From the NCBI RefSeq assembly GCF_003573695.1, contig NC_039365.1, positions 83,431,089-83,495,088 of the forward strand: a stretch of 64,000 bases of DNA. The letters are read 5' to 3'. This DNA comes from Papaver somniferum. Its lineage: Eukaryota > Streptophyta > Magnoliopsida > Ranunculales > Papaveraceae. Each line of letters starts with the position of its first letter. Positions within the stretch are counted from its first letter, which is position 1. The position numbers were made by a program, and so were the translations under genes. The notes under the pieces were generated by a model. That model worked only from the letters and a program-made list of their open reading frames with translations, did not search any database and was not told the origin of the DNA. Of the stretch, positions 1 through 10,835 are shown piece after piece.

Positions 1-615
1 AATTGCTCGATTCTGGCAGTGCTACAGTTTCAGATGGTATTGAATTCGAGTGCAGAGACAAAGAAACTGAGTGAGATGATGTTGTTGCTGAAAAGGTATA
101 GCCGTGAACGAGCAAAGTGGGTTAATGGGTCTGTGATGCGCAAGGGTTGATTGCACAGGAATTGAATCTGAAATGGATAGTATGGAATGTTGATGTTGCA
201 GCTACAGTTCAAGATGTTGTGAATAGAAGAGACTAAGAATGGTGGTGATGATATTGCAACTGAATTTGGAGCTGGTTCATGAATATAAATTGTTGAATTG
301 ATGCAAGGGAAGGATTTGAAAATGGTAAAATGGTGTTGTGAGTGTATGAAACCTCTCATTAAATGAATGCCAGGAGTGCGGGGATGGGGTAAATTGAATG
401 GACAGAAACATAGTAAACTCTGCCTGAATCTCATTCAAGTGAGTTAACTCAGTGATCTGATCCGAGTCGCCTGACCCGGTTTGATCCAGAGAAGGACTTG
501 GACCTTTTTTTGCAGGGCTCGCTAATGGGCTGTTAGAGGGGCATTTTGGAATTAAAGAAAAACATGATCTCTATAAAAGGGTCTCACATCTATCATTATC
601 TTTCTCTCTACTTTT
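1..615 (+). other. Left flank of the CACTA block; possible LTR fragment
   Basis: No convincing gene is visible. The plus strand resembles decayed coding-like sequence with many stops, and the long minus-strand frame at 30-434 matches nothing I recognise. A clear TATA box (TATAAAAG, 572-579) follows a stretch typical of retroelement U3 DNA, and the CACTA terminus begins about 40 bp downstream. The sequence on the far side of the CACTA (31034-31900) ends like a gypsy-type LTR. I therefore infer that 1-615 is the U3 side of an old LTR split by the CACTA insertion. An ordinary promoter is the alternative. Confidence 0.3.
572..579 (+). promoter_or_regulatory. TATA box, probably of an LTR promoter
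   Basis: TATAAAAG sits about 40 bp before the CACTA terminus at 619. It is an excellent TATA match. No gene follows directly because the transposon separates it from its original downstream DNA, which resumes at 31034. It is probably the promoter of a fragmented LTR. Confidence 0.4.
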
Positions 616-618
616 GTT

Positions 619-1200
619 CACTATGGGAAAAACAGTGATAAACTACTCCCGAAAAGAATTGTCATACATGTACGACGACGTTTATCGATAAGTTGCACAA
701 GGGGGGGTTGTAGAAAATCCTCAAATCTTTACAAGCCTTCAGTTATAGTCGTAAACATGGTTGTCGATTAGTTTTGTATAATGCTTGCTTCAGTTGTGAA
801 TGTTTTTCAAAATTTCCTCTTAATTCCTAACACAACTCATATATGTGTTGTGAACATAACTACTACACTACACTTGTTGCTGTCGTAGAAAATTTGTTGA
901 CAACTATGGTCATGGTTGTATGTCTTTTCTTTGACAACAATTACTAGAGTTGTATGTCACTTTCCTTGATTACTTATGTATGAGTTGTATCTCAAGTATT
1001 TAACAGCAAAAGGAAGAGTTGCAAGTTATTTTCTTGGCAACTCATTTATGAGTTGTATCTCAAGTATTTGACAACAAAAGGATGAGTTGCGAGTTATTTT
1101 CTTGACAACTCATGTAAGAGTTGTATCTTAAGTATTTGACAACAACAGGAAGACTTGCAAGTATTTAGTTGACAAGTATTGTTAGAGTTGTATGTCAAAT
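619..1200 (+). repeat. Left CACTA terminus and subterminal repeats
   Basis: The terminal CACTA sequence is followed by several copies of a degenerate unit. The unit contains GAGTTGTAT, CAAGTATTTGACAAC and GTTATTTTCTTGACAACTCAT, clearest between about 960 and 1200. Such subterminal repeats are the usual binding sites of CACTA DNA-binding proteins. The same GTTGT / ACAAC words recur in the right terminus (30721-31030) and in a block near 20696. Confidence 0.65.
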
Positions 1201-1541
1201 ATTTGACAACCAAGCTATGTGTAGCAGAAACATGTATTACAATCCACTTATAAGCTTTTATAACAGTTGTGGTTCTTTATCATTTGTGAAAAAAAATGAA
1301 ATTGGCGACAACATTCAAATATACCAGCATTATTCATCCAAATGTATCAGTTTAAAATCATTAAAACAGTAAACCATTTCACCATTAAAATAGTGTACCA
1401 ACATTCATTCAAACACTTAAACCCCTCAAACACGTAACCAGTTTTAGATCATTAAAACACTAAAGCATTCGTTCATTCAAAATATCCAGTGACACAAAAA
1501 AAGAGCAGCAAAAGAAGAAATTTTCCTGAAACACTCCCAAA

Positions 1542-3598
1542 GAAGATTAAGAAGTCATATGGCTAGTCAAGCAATATCATATCCTTGGCCCATGAGATGT
1601 AAGTTCCTATAATATCATGGATACACTTCAACTCATTGGTTTTCCTGTATTGAAGAACATCATCCACACGAGAAGCTTTCACAGATACCTTGTAAGCTCC
1701 AAAACCTATTGGCAACCATGGATTAATTTCTTTGGATATGTTTTAGCAATAACTGCATCAGCCACAATATCGCCCTCAGTATACCAACTGAGTAACCTGC
1801 AGGCTCTATTCTTCTCTGGCACTCCCACTAGTTGTGGCACCACATTTTTATTCTACTCAATGGAATGCCATTTTCACGAACAACGCTAGCGCTAGCATGG
1901 TTGTTACTAGCATTTCCAGACTACAGAAAACATACCACAGTTACAAGAGAAATTTACATAAAGCAAAGAGAAAAAAATGCCATAATGCAAAGAATAAACA
2001 AGTAAACATACTTACATTTGGACTGGCCTTTTGCAAACCTTCCCTACTGATCGTGTGTGGGGTGGTATGCTTCTGCCGGATTTCCTGCATTTTGAGTCTT
2101 TTTGCCTGACAAAGTAATGGAATATCGTTAAGTAACAAGAAATAACCAACAAAATGACTGTAGAAGGACTTAACTTAAAAAATTGCATAATATAAAAACT
2201 TACTCTGAATTTCTCCGAGCACAGTTTCAATGAACTCCTCCCATTCATTGTCTGACATGTTCTGTGGTTTAAGTGCTTTTATCCTCTTCTCTCTTTCTTC
2301 TTCTCACAACTCATCAAGGGATAATATCTTGTCTGCTTTCCTAAACCTAGCCTCCTTAAGATAACAACCCATCTTCCCATAATAATAATCTCTGTAGAAA
2401 TCACCAACAATGAACCTCATCTGCAAATAACAGTGAAGGAGTTTAGATTAATATTGAAGGTTAAAAGAGATAAAGAAGTAAAGAGTTGAAGAGTTAAAAA
2501 ATTACCTGGACAATCTTCCATACATTAACTTTGGATTCTTTAGGGACCACTCTCCAGTCCTTAAAAGTTAATGGAATGTTTCGCCTAACTAAAACTCCCA
2601 ACACACTTGCAAGTTGCACGGAAGGGTCACCAATGGGATGATCTTTATTGTTAAAGCTAACAGTGGCCTTGTATGGCTTTTTTGTTATGTCCTTTGTTAT
2701 CCCTAGTGAAGCCATACGTGTTGGGCCACGAGGAACACGCTTTCTCTTCTCTTCTCCTTGTACAACCTAAGTGTTACCACAGTTATCGAGCAAAAGAGTT
2801 AAATAAGGATTAAAAAACTACCATAAAGAAACAACTTAAATTAAATCAGCGACACAAAGAGTTATACCTCATCTCCTTTTTCATTTTCATTTGCTGCGAT
2901 GTCATTCTCTTTATCATTCTCCATTTCCTTGTCTTCACCTTCCCTCTCTTCGGTAGGAACAATATTCTCTAGTCCCGCTTCCTCTTTATCTTCATATTCT
3001 TCTTCTTCTTCAACCATATCAGAGAAGGTATCATCTGGATTCCTGATTTGCACATTCAGACATGGGCCTGATTGGTACAATTTCCGCTTCACTGTCCTTT
3101 CCTTCTCAATAACATCCTTGGAGCGTGCACTTTGAGATGATCCTGATGTGGACTGGACTGGTTCAGACTGTGCGGCGCTTTCCGGTTCAACTAAACCTTT
3201 CATTTTCCTAGGTGATGATCGTGTTGGAGTACTCAGTTTAGCAGTATGATCTCGTTCCTCTGACCTGTTCTTAAACCTAAGGGATGCCCGTCTTGGTGTC
3301 TTTTCACGTTCAGTTGGTGAATGACTTGGAGATTCTTGAATTGCAGGTTGCTCTGAACTCTTATTCTTGTTAGGAGTTATTTGTTTGATTTCAGCCTTTG
3401 AAGGCTGCGAACTCTGCTTCTTTTTCAAAATGATCTGCAACTTAAATAAGTTAATAACAGGAGTTTGGTAAATAAATTGAGTTATACAAATAAAAGAAAC
3501 TGAATCAAGATAGTTTGGTAAACTATAAGAGATGTCTTAGTACCTTATTCTTTGGTAATGGGACAGACTGGACAGTTTTGGCTTCCTTGCTAATCTGC
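1542..3598 (-). pseudogene. CACTA second ORF (plant transposase Ptta/En/Spm-like, DUF8039-like end), decayed
   Basis: Read on the minus strand, spliced pieces line up with the non-tnp2 ORF of plant CACTA elements. A 3598-3546 exon is cut by the Athila LTR. Exon 3440-2862 is charged, Ser/Pro-rich then Glu-rich. An exon ending at 2506 contains SVLGVLVRRNIPLTFKDWR, typical of the Ptta/En/Spm transposase family. Exon 2420-2204 continues it but has an in-frame TGA within SLDEL*EEEREKR. Exon 2109-2016 carries RQKHTTPHTISREG. The 3' part (about 1760-1545) has KVSVKASRVDDV and IGTYISWAKDMI, like the DUF8039 C-terminus. Several donors and acceptors fit GT..AG. The internal stop, the 3' frame damage and the missing 5' exons make it a pseudogene. 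Its role in the family is probably DNA binding at subterminal repeats (inferred). Confidence 0.65.
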
Positions 3599-5131
3599 TG
3601 ATAGACACATTTTTGTGTCTAATTTGATCATAATACTATATATTGTTCGCACTCGATTTTGTACTTATTTGGTTATTTTATGTATTTGTAGGTGTTTTTT
3701 GAGAAATAAGCTTTTGCGGCGAAATTGGCTAAAAAGTGGTTTTTGCGCTCGTGGGAAAAATTACTATACGGACTCTCACTTTGGATAAGGGGTAACCTAA
3801 TTACTAAGGGGTGACCCATTTCCAGGCATCTGCTAAAGGGAGGCCGGAACTGGATAAGGGGGAGGTCATCTTCAAAGTTCAAATTAAGGAAAATGGCGGG
3901 AAAATTTGGCATCAGTCTGCATGGTTTTAGATTTGAATTTTCAGACAGTTTCAAAGAGATTCAATGGTCGAAATCGGTTTGTATGGACTTTAGAAGACCT
4001 TACAAGCCCAGTACAATCAATTGGACCCGGCCAATTGGGCTGGAATGGCCGAGAGAGGGTTTCAAAGTCTCAACAGAGAGACGTGTTCTGTTTCGAGTTT
4101 ATAAGATTTTTGAGAGATTTCTGGAGGACTTTGACGCTGTATTAACATGTACATGGTCCTATTCAAGTCTAGGGAAGAGTTTGGTAGCTATTATATAGCT
4201 AACAGCACGTGAATAAAACTAAACAGAACTGATTATCGTTTCAAATGCAGAGAAGAAAAAGAGGAGATTTCATCGGGATTTGATGACCCTGTTGAGTTAT
4301 AAAAAGGTTGGGTCGAGTCATAAGAAAGTTTTTTAGAAACCATTAGGAGAGAGTTTGGAGCAACAGAAAGATCAGGAGAGGCGTGAGAAAAATTTCCAGA
4401 GAAAGTGTTTCTGCTGCTGCATAGCTGAAGAACACGAAGAACAGACGCTTCTGAACCGTCGTTTTTCAACAGTCATAATATCAAAACCCAACTGTCGTTG
4501 TTCTACAGCAGTTAGTGCTATCGTTGTTTATTTTCAGACCCTTCCCCTTTGTAACAGTGACGCTGTAACACTTCCTCAGCGTTGCTAATTCCTGTTTCAT
4601 CTTATATACATCAATAAAAACACCTATTTTAGCCATGAAGTTATCTTGTGAGTGTGTTTTTGGGATGAGGAGCTAAACCCATTAGCCAAGGCAACGGAGG
4701 AATCCATTGTTCCACATTAATTGGTATAATTCTAATTTTACTATTTATTTGCAATATTATTATTTGATTATTTGCATGGGATTGAATTGAAATATTAGTT
4801 CTTATTGAATAGTTGTGAATTAATTTGATGAAGCATGCTGGGTTTTAAATACTTTTGATGTTTTATACTCTTTGATTACAACTATTACTTCAAGAATATA
4901 TTTGAGGCAAATATTAGAATTATTTTTAAAGATAGAATTGCATGAATATTATTTAGAGTTTACTATTATTTGGTCAATGGTGGAATCCTAGTCTTGGTAT
5001 TTTTCTCCAAAACTTTGAATTATTTTATTTAGTTGCCTGTTTAATTTAAATCTATAAAAATTATTTCCTTCACAAGTCTGATACGAATCCGTTTTACCAC
5101 TACAACTACAATCACTTTTGATAAATCATCA
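3599..5131 (+). repeat. Athila-like LTR 1
   Basis: Begins TGATAGACACATTTTTGTGT and ends CATCA just before the primer binding site. It aligns along its whole length with 10836-12352 with scattered substitutions and small indels, about 1-2 per 100 bases by eye, so the pair is fairly young. The open frames inside it (for example 3893-4198) recur in LTR2 and are not genes. Confidence 0.9.
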
Positions 5132-5135
5132 ATTT

Positions 5136-5152
5136 TGGCGCCGCCGACGCGG
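5136..5152 (+). other. Primer binding site, tRNA-Asp-like
   Basis: TGGCGCCGCCGACGCGG lies 4 bp after the LTR end. The first eight bases match the complement of the plant tRNA-Asp 3' end used by Athila elements. The rest matches only partly, so priming efficiency is uncertain. Confidence 0.75.
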
Positions 5153-6218
5153 ATTTGTTTAGGTAGATTTTTTTTTTATTATTTTGTTCTTCTTTACGTT
5201 TGTTTTTTTTGTTTCCTTGCAGATTTTTGAAGTTGGAGCGAGAGACAATTTTGCCAAAGCTTGTGGTGATTTACTTAAAGTTTGGGAGTGAAAACCAAAG
5301 CTAAAGGAGCGAAAGAAGAAGATTTTCTTATTTTGTAAAAGAGAGAAAAAAAAAAGAGAGATTTTTTTATTAGTTTTTTTTTTAGGCTTTCATTTTTGTT
5401 TTTGCACTTATTTTGGACTTTGGACTTTGACTTTGGACTCTTTATTTTATTTTTTAAACCCTACGGAAGGGTAGTTAAATATCACTGTTTGCAGGGAAGG
5501 ACGACGATTACAATATCGTCTCGGCCCCTCGGGTTCGCACACGGCATAGGAGTCGTGGCCCGAGTCGACTTCAGCGGTTCTTCGCCCGTCTGGTACGGGA
5601 GGTAAAATTCTAAACACCCGCGAATCTCCTGCAAGCGGGTTACTGGACTCCTTAAGGTGAATATATGCTGAGGACTTGAATATGGACTTTTTTAAATTCC
5701 TAGTAAAGGGCAAGGACTGGACCATATAAGATAAGGGTTCGGATTTCATCACCGCTCCCTTCTTGCCCGCCTTAGGAAAACGAAACCAAACGCGAACCTA
5801 AGCCTAAAATTTGACTAGAAAGAGACCTATAGGGTAACGAGCTTAGTAGGAAAGTCATTCGAAAAATATTGGTTATCTTTTAGCATATTCCGAAGTTCAT
5901 GATGGTTTCTGTGAGTTGAATGCGTGATGCGCCGCTTGTAACGCGGTGAGGCCTTGGGTATCAAAGCTCCACTAAGCTTCCCTCGCCTCGATTCAACTTA
6001 CTTTGACTCGGATTGATTCCAGAGGGGTTTGCTTAAATTGTAACGAATTCCCTTTCGAAGGATTAGAAGCTGGTCTAGAAACAATCTAAGTGGAGCCATC
6101 ATGCTTGTTGTTTGCTAGAAATCTTTAGGTTTGCTGTGGTAAAGTCGAGTCAGCCTGCTGTGTGATTGCTAGAACCTTCCTGTTAGGATTTTATTTCTTT
6201 TTGAATTCTTTTTAGTGT
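5153..6218 (+). other. Athila-like leader (5' untranslated) region
   Basis: About 1.07 kb without a credible gene, strongly conserved with the second copy (12376-13439). It contains a T-rich stretch and a GC-rich block around 5490-5640 (GGGAAGGACGACGATTACAA, then CGGCCCCTCGGGTTCG) that is conserved between copies and could fold or act in packaging (inference). Small open frames here are not conserved as proteins. Confidence 0.6.
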
Positions 6219-9200
6219 ATGCCCGATTTTGTTAATAGGGCTTGGAAAAGAGATACTCTAGGTCGATTGATTAGCGAAAAACCTAGTAGTTCTTCTGATT
6301 TAAGCAGGGAGCTCGAAGACTCTTCTTTTGAGAGCCCTGTTTTTGGAAATTTCAGTTTTGAGAATCTTCTCTTTGTGAGGAAAGTACCCCTAGTACTCTG
6401 TTGTGCCAACGATGGCAACTTTGAAAGATTACATGTTCCAACTAGGACCAACCGAGCTTCATGCATTAAATTGCCAGCCACTACGGCTAATTTCGAGATA
6501 AAACCTAGTATTCTTCAATGATCCCTATATTCTTAGGAAAAGATGATGAGAACCCTTATTTTCATATTAGGGACTTTGAGGAAATCTGTGGGACAATTAG
6601 AATAAAAGACCTTACTGATGAAGTCTTGAAACTTAAGATGTTTCCCTTTTCCTTGAGAGATAAAGCCAAGACCTGGCTGAACAACCTACCTGAATCCATT
6701 GAAACATGGCAGGAACTTATTGCTGCTTTCTATATGAAATTCTACCCTAAGCATAAAACTGCAGCTGTTAGGCAGAAAATTAGTGCTAGTGTGCAACAAG
6801 AGGGAGAGTCTCTTTATAGGTTTTTAGAGAGATTCAATGATCTCTCTCTCAGTGTCCTCACCATGGATTTGATAATATGAAACTCGTACAGATTATTTAT
6901 GATGGTTTAGACTATTCGACCAAAGCCATGGTTGAGTCTATGTGCGCTGGTGAGTTCACTAATAAAAATGCTGATGATGCTTTTACCTTCTTAGGAGCTA
7001 TCGCTGAAAAATCCCAACAGTGGGAATCTTGTGTTGAACCCCCTAAAAGACTCTTGGTCAATAGAAGTAGCACCAATATGGTAGATACGAGTTTTGCGTC
7101 TGATGCTAAGTTTGGCTTTGTTAGAAGGTTAGAAGCTTTGGAAATGGGTCAGTATAAAAATAGGTCCCTTGTTGAACCTAATAGAGCCTCTCAAGTCTCT
7201 AGTTGTGGAATAGAGCCCGATAATTCATTTTGGGAAGGTCAGGTTAGTGAAGAGCAAGCCCATGCTGTCTATAACAATGCTAGGTTTGAGAACCGTCAGA
7301 AGTTTGACCCATACTCAGAAACCTACAACCCTGGTTGGAGAAACCATCCTAATTTCTCTTGGTCTAAGGGCCAGAGTCAAGGCCAGTCTAGCAATTCTCA
7401 GCCTCCCCCAGGTTTTGGTTTTAAGAACTCTTCAGGTCAAACCCAGTTTCAGAACACTTCCGAGAAAAAGATCTCTACCTTAGAGGATACTCTCACTATG
7501 TTAGCAAATAACCATGAAATGCTAACAAAGAACCACATGAGCTTTCAACAAGAAACTAGGCAAGAATTGAAGAATAATTCCCAGAGTCTTGCCAAATTAG
7601 AACTTCAAGTAGGACAAATAGCTAAGTTCATAAGTGAGAGAGAAGATGGAAGGTTCCCTAGTCGTACTGATCCCAACCCAAAAGGAGAGAAATCGTACAA
7701 TCATGTGAATGCTGTCACAACCCTTAGGAGTGGAAAGAAAGTTGACAACAAGGTTGCCATGCCTAATAGTGAACATGTTGTAGTTCACCCGTCTGAGCCA
7801 GAGAATGAAGAGACTGATAGAGTCTCTAAAGAGACCAATGAGGGTCATGTTGAGCCTCACTTTGTTCCCAGAGCCCCATTCCCACAACTGCTAGTTCCTA
7901 CTAAGAGGGAGTCCAACTTTAATGATATATTGGAGGTTTTTAAGCAGGTTAATATCAACCTTCCATTATTAGATGCAATTAGGCAGATTCCCTCTTATGC
8001 CAAGTTCCTTAAGGACTTGTGTACTCGAAAGCGTAAGCTCAGTGTCCAGAAGAAAGCCTTCATAGCTAGTCATGTGAGTTCTATTATTCAGAATACCACT
8101 ACTCCTAAGTATAAGGACCCGGGGTCACCTACCATTTCTTGCACAATAGGTAAATACCGTGTTGAGAAAGCGTTGCTTGACTTAGGAGCCAGTGTGAACC
8201 TAATGCCATACCATGTGTACCTTAAGCTAGGACTTGGTGAGATGAAACCTACCCAGATAACACTCCAGTTAGCTGATAGGTCTGTTAAAATTCCTCGTGG
8301 TGTTATCGAGGATGTTCTTATTGAGGTCGATAAGTTTGTATATCCTGTGGATTTTGTTATCCTAGATACCCAACCTGTCCTTGACCCAGAGAACCAAATA
8401 CCGGTGATTTTAGGTCGCCCATTTTTAGCTACATCAAATGCGATCATTAACTGTCGAAATGGTATAATGAATCTGTCTTTTGGTAATATGACTATTGAGC
8501 TGAACATTTTTAATATTAGTAATCCACCCTCCGAGCTAGATGAATCGAGTGTAGAAGAGGTAAACATGATAGGAACTTTAGTTCAAGAGTCATTACCAAA
8601 CATCGTTCCGGAATATCCGTTAGAGAATTGTATATCCCATTTTAGCTTGGATTTCGATGATAGTAATATTGAACAAGTAAATGCTCTGTTGGATTCTATT
8701 CCTGTGTTGGATATTGATATATGGAAAGATAGATTCAAACCATTACTAGTTTCTGAGTCTACTCTAATACCTTGTTTAAAAGAGCCTCCGGAGTTGGAGC
8801 CTAATTATACATTTTTAGGCCCACCCGAATCTTTCCCCGTAATTTTAGCTTCCGATTTGGATAGTAATCAGGAGAGTAGGCCAGAGAACGTGCTTCAAAA
8901 AAATAAGGAAGCTTTAGAGTGGACCATAGAAGATATGAAACAAGCTGAGGATGAACCACCTGATTATAACTTAGAGAAAGCAATTGACCTTTTTCAAGAA
9001 CCCGATGGTCTAGAAATTAGGAACATTGTGACTAGTCTATGTAGAGACAACCAAAATCCTAAGTTTGGGGGTGGAGAACTAGAAGAATCTCTTGAGTATT
9101 TTAAGGGCTGGGAAGATCCGGAAATCCAAGCGATAATTAAAGGTTTGTCTGAGAGTAGTGAAAATCCTAAGTTTGGGGGTAGTAATAATTCTTGTGATCG

Positions 9201-9543
9201 TCAAGTATCCCCATTGGAAGTCCCTAACTTGGGACTCAAGCCTAGTAAGGTATTCCCTGAGTCTATTCAGACTCCACAACCCGATCCTCCTGATACTGTC
9301 CAGGAGAAAATCCATATGCTAGAGACCCGTTTTTCGGATGAATCTGTTTGCCGAGACACTCATATGAAGCCCAAGTGGGCACCTCAGATAAATCCAGTTG
9401 TCTTGCGAGAAACTTTAGATCAGGTTGTGCTCTATCTGCTCATTTTTCTGATCTTGAGCATTTGTCTCCTATTCGTGGCAGTTCTATTTGGTCTTATGGA
9501 CCCACAATTGTTTCGAATATTGGTATACGACTTTGGAATGTGA
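6219..9543 (+). pseudogene. gag-protease polyprotein, copy 1 (no RT or integrase)
   Basis: Gag starts at MPDFVNRAWKR (6219) or at ATGGCAACTTTG (6412). The capsid part carries FLGKDDENPYFHIRDFEEIC, DKAKTWLNNLPESI and YRFLERFNDL, typical of Athila gag. The long last frame (6877-9543) has the protease with LLDLGASVNLMPYHVY near residues 430-445 and VILGRPFLATSNAIINC. Frame breaks lie before 6518 and near 6845-6880, where copy 2 reads through in frame. After protease a short stub matches the region just before reverse transcriptase (NKEALEWTIEDMK), then an acidic tail replaces the polymerase. The last ~35 residues contain a very hydrophobic stretch (VLYLLIFLILSICLLFVAVL), a possible membrane helix. 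The products would build particles and cleave the polyprotein in the cytoplasm, relying on another element for polymerase. Confidence 0.85.
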
Positions 9544-10835
9544 CAATTCTTTTAGATGTATTTGATGTCTAGCTAATGACTATAAATTTAGCATTTACTG
9601 GGAGGCTCCCGCGTTCATGTGATACGGTAATATCCTTCCTTATTTCTTTTCCCTCCAGTGGTAATAGTTTCTCCTTGTTCATGCTTTTAATTTCATCTTT
9701 AGAACATTGAGGACAATGTTAGATTAAAGTTTAGGGGTGGGGAAGAAACACTTTTGTCACCTTTTTGCAATAAATAAACTCCAGAGCCTAGAAATTTATG
9801 CGTATTTAGGATGGTACTAACTAATCTAAATGGATGGAAGCATTTTGGTTGTAGGAGTTGAGGAACCAATCTGATTAGATGGAAACATCTAGAAGAGTCT
9901 ATTCATAAAAGCACAGAGCTCAGGTGTTAGAAATAGCATGATAGTTTCACCATATCTCGTTGAGTCCTTTTCACTTCTATTTTTATGTTATTTTATTTTT
10001 AAACCATGTTTCTCTAAGTGATAGGTGGGGCCCACGATTCAAGTTGTTACCAATGCTAGGATGAATTAGAGTGATTGAGTTACCAAAAAAAAAAAAAAAG
10101 TTGAAAAAATAAAAACAGTTGAAAAAAAAAGTTGAAATAAAGAAAGAAAAAAAAAAATTTGACCAGACCATTTGACCAAAAGGAATAAATTCAATAAAGT
10201 CGACCATTGGTACCCTTGTATATGCCAGTTGTGTTGACTTAGAGTTAGGTTATCGACCACTGGTACCCTTGTATATGCCAGTGTGTTGATATTAGTCAGA
10301 CTAGTATCTCAATCCAGTAGGATAGGTTCATTTTGGCGGAGGCCTTCAGACAGATATGGGAAACGCCGTTCACTTAGTAAACATAAAAACAATCTATGTT
10401 TTTCTATATCCATCTTCTTGATCTATCCATGTGGTTAGTTTTGACTCCGAATATGATGTCCATAGTGCAACTATCTGAGTAGAGCTCTGTCACTTTATAT
10501 GAATTTTAGTATGCTTGAGTGCAAACTCGTGTACAACAATTGGAATTTCGCATCAGGGTACTTCTTCCTGTAGTCAATAAGTATGCGAACCAAGGAGATT
10601 CTTTAGTGTCTTCCAAGGTTCTGCGTAGATAGCTAAGGTCTGGAGTATTAAGGTTTTGTGGGTATATCTCTTGTAAGCCCTCCCGAGACTATAACTCGAC
10701 CACTAGGGCCACCTAGGGGTTTAAAGGCTTATTGCATACGCTAAATGCAATCGACGATGCCTGCAAAGTGAGTTAGGATTTTATTTTGTAGTTTTGATTT
10801 GCTCGGTACTAGCAAATAATAAGTTTGGGAGTATT
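9544..10835 (+). other. Athila-like 3' untranslated region with polypurine tract
   Basis: It holds the hallmark palindrome AACATTG-AGGA-CAATGTT (9703-9720), an AAGTTTAGGGGTGG polypurine stretch (about 9726-9740), and a pair of near-identical direct repeats with TGGTACCCTTGTATATGCCA (10201-10236 and 10254-10288). A conserved block follows (about 10670-10760: CCTCCCGAGACTATAACTCG, then GGGGTTTAAAGGC). The tract AAGTTTGGGAGTATT at 10821-10835 abuts LTR2 and is the likely plus-strand primer. No gene is seen. Confidence 0.75.

Noticed and set aside
30..434. 134-codon minus-strand frame at the left edge
   Set aside because: Low-complexity Phe/Ser/Asn-rich translation of the complement of AG-rich DNA; no recognisable domain and no splice support.
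3594..3598. TCTGC as target duplication of the gag-protease element
   Set aside because: No matching TCTGC was found at a plausible right boundary, because the second unit runs into satellite DNA; the insertion is real but its right edge is unknown.
3893..4198. 101-codon frame starting MAGKFGISLHGFRF, also at 11130-11435
   Set aside because: It lies wholly within both LTR copies and has no domain; similarity reflects LTR duplication.
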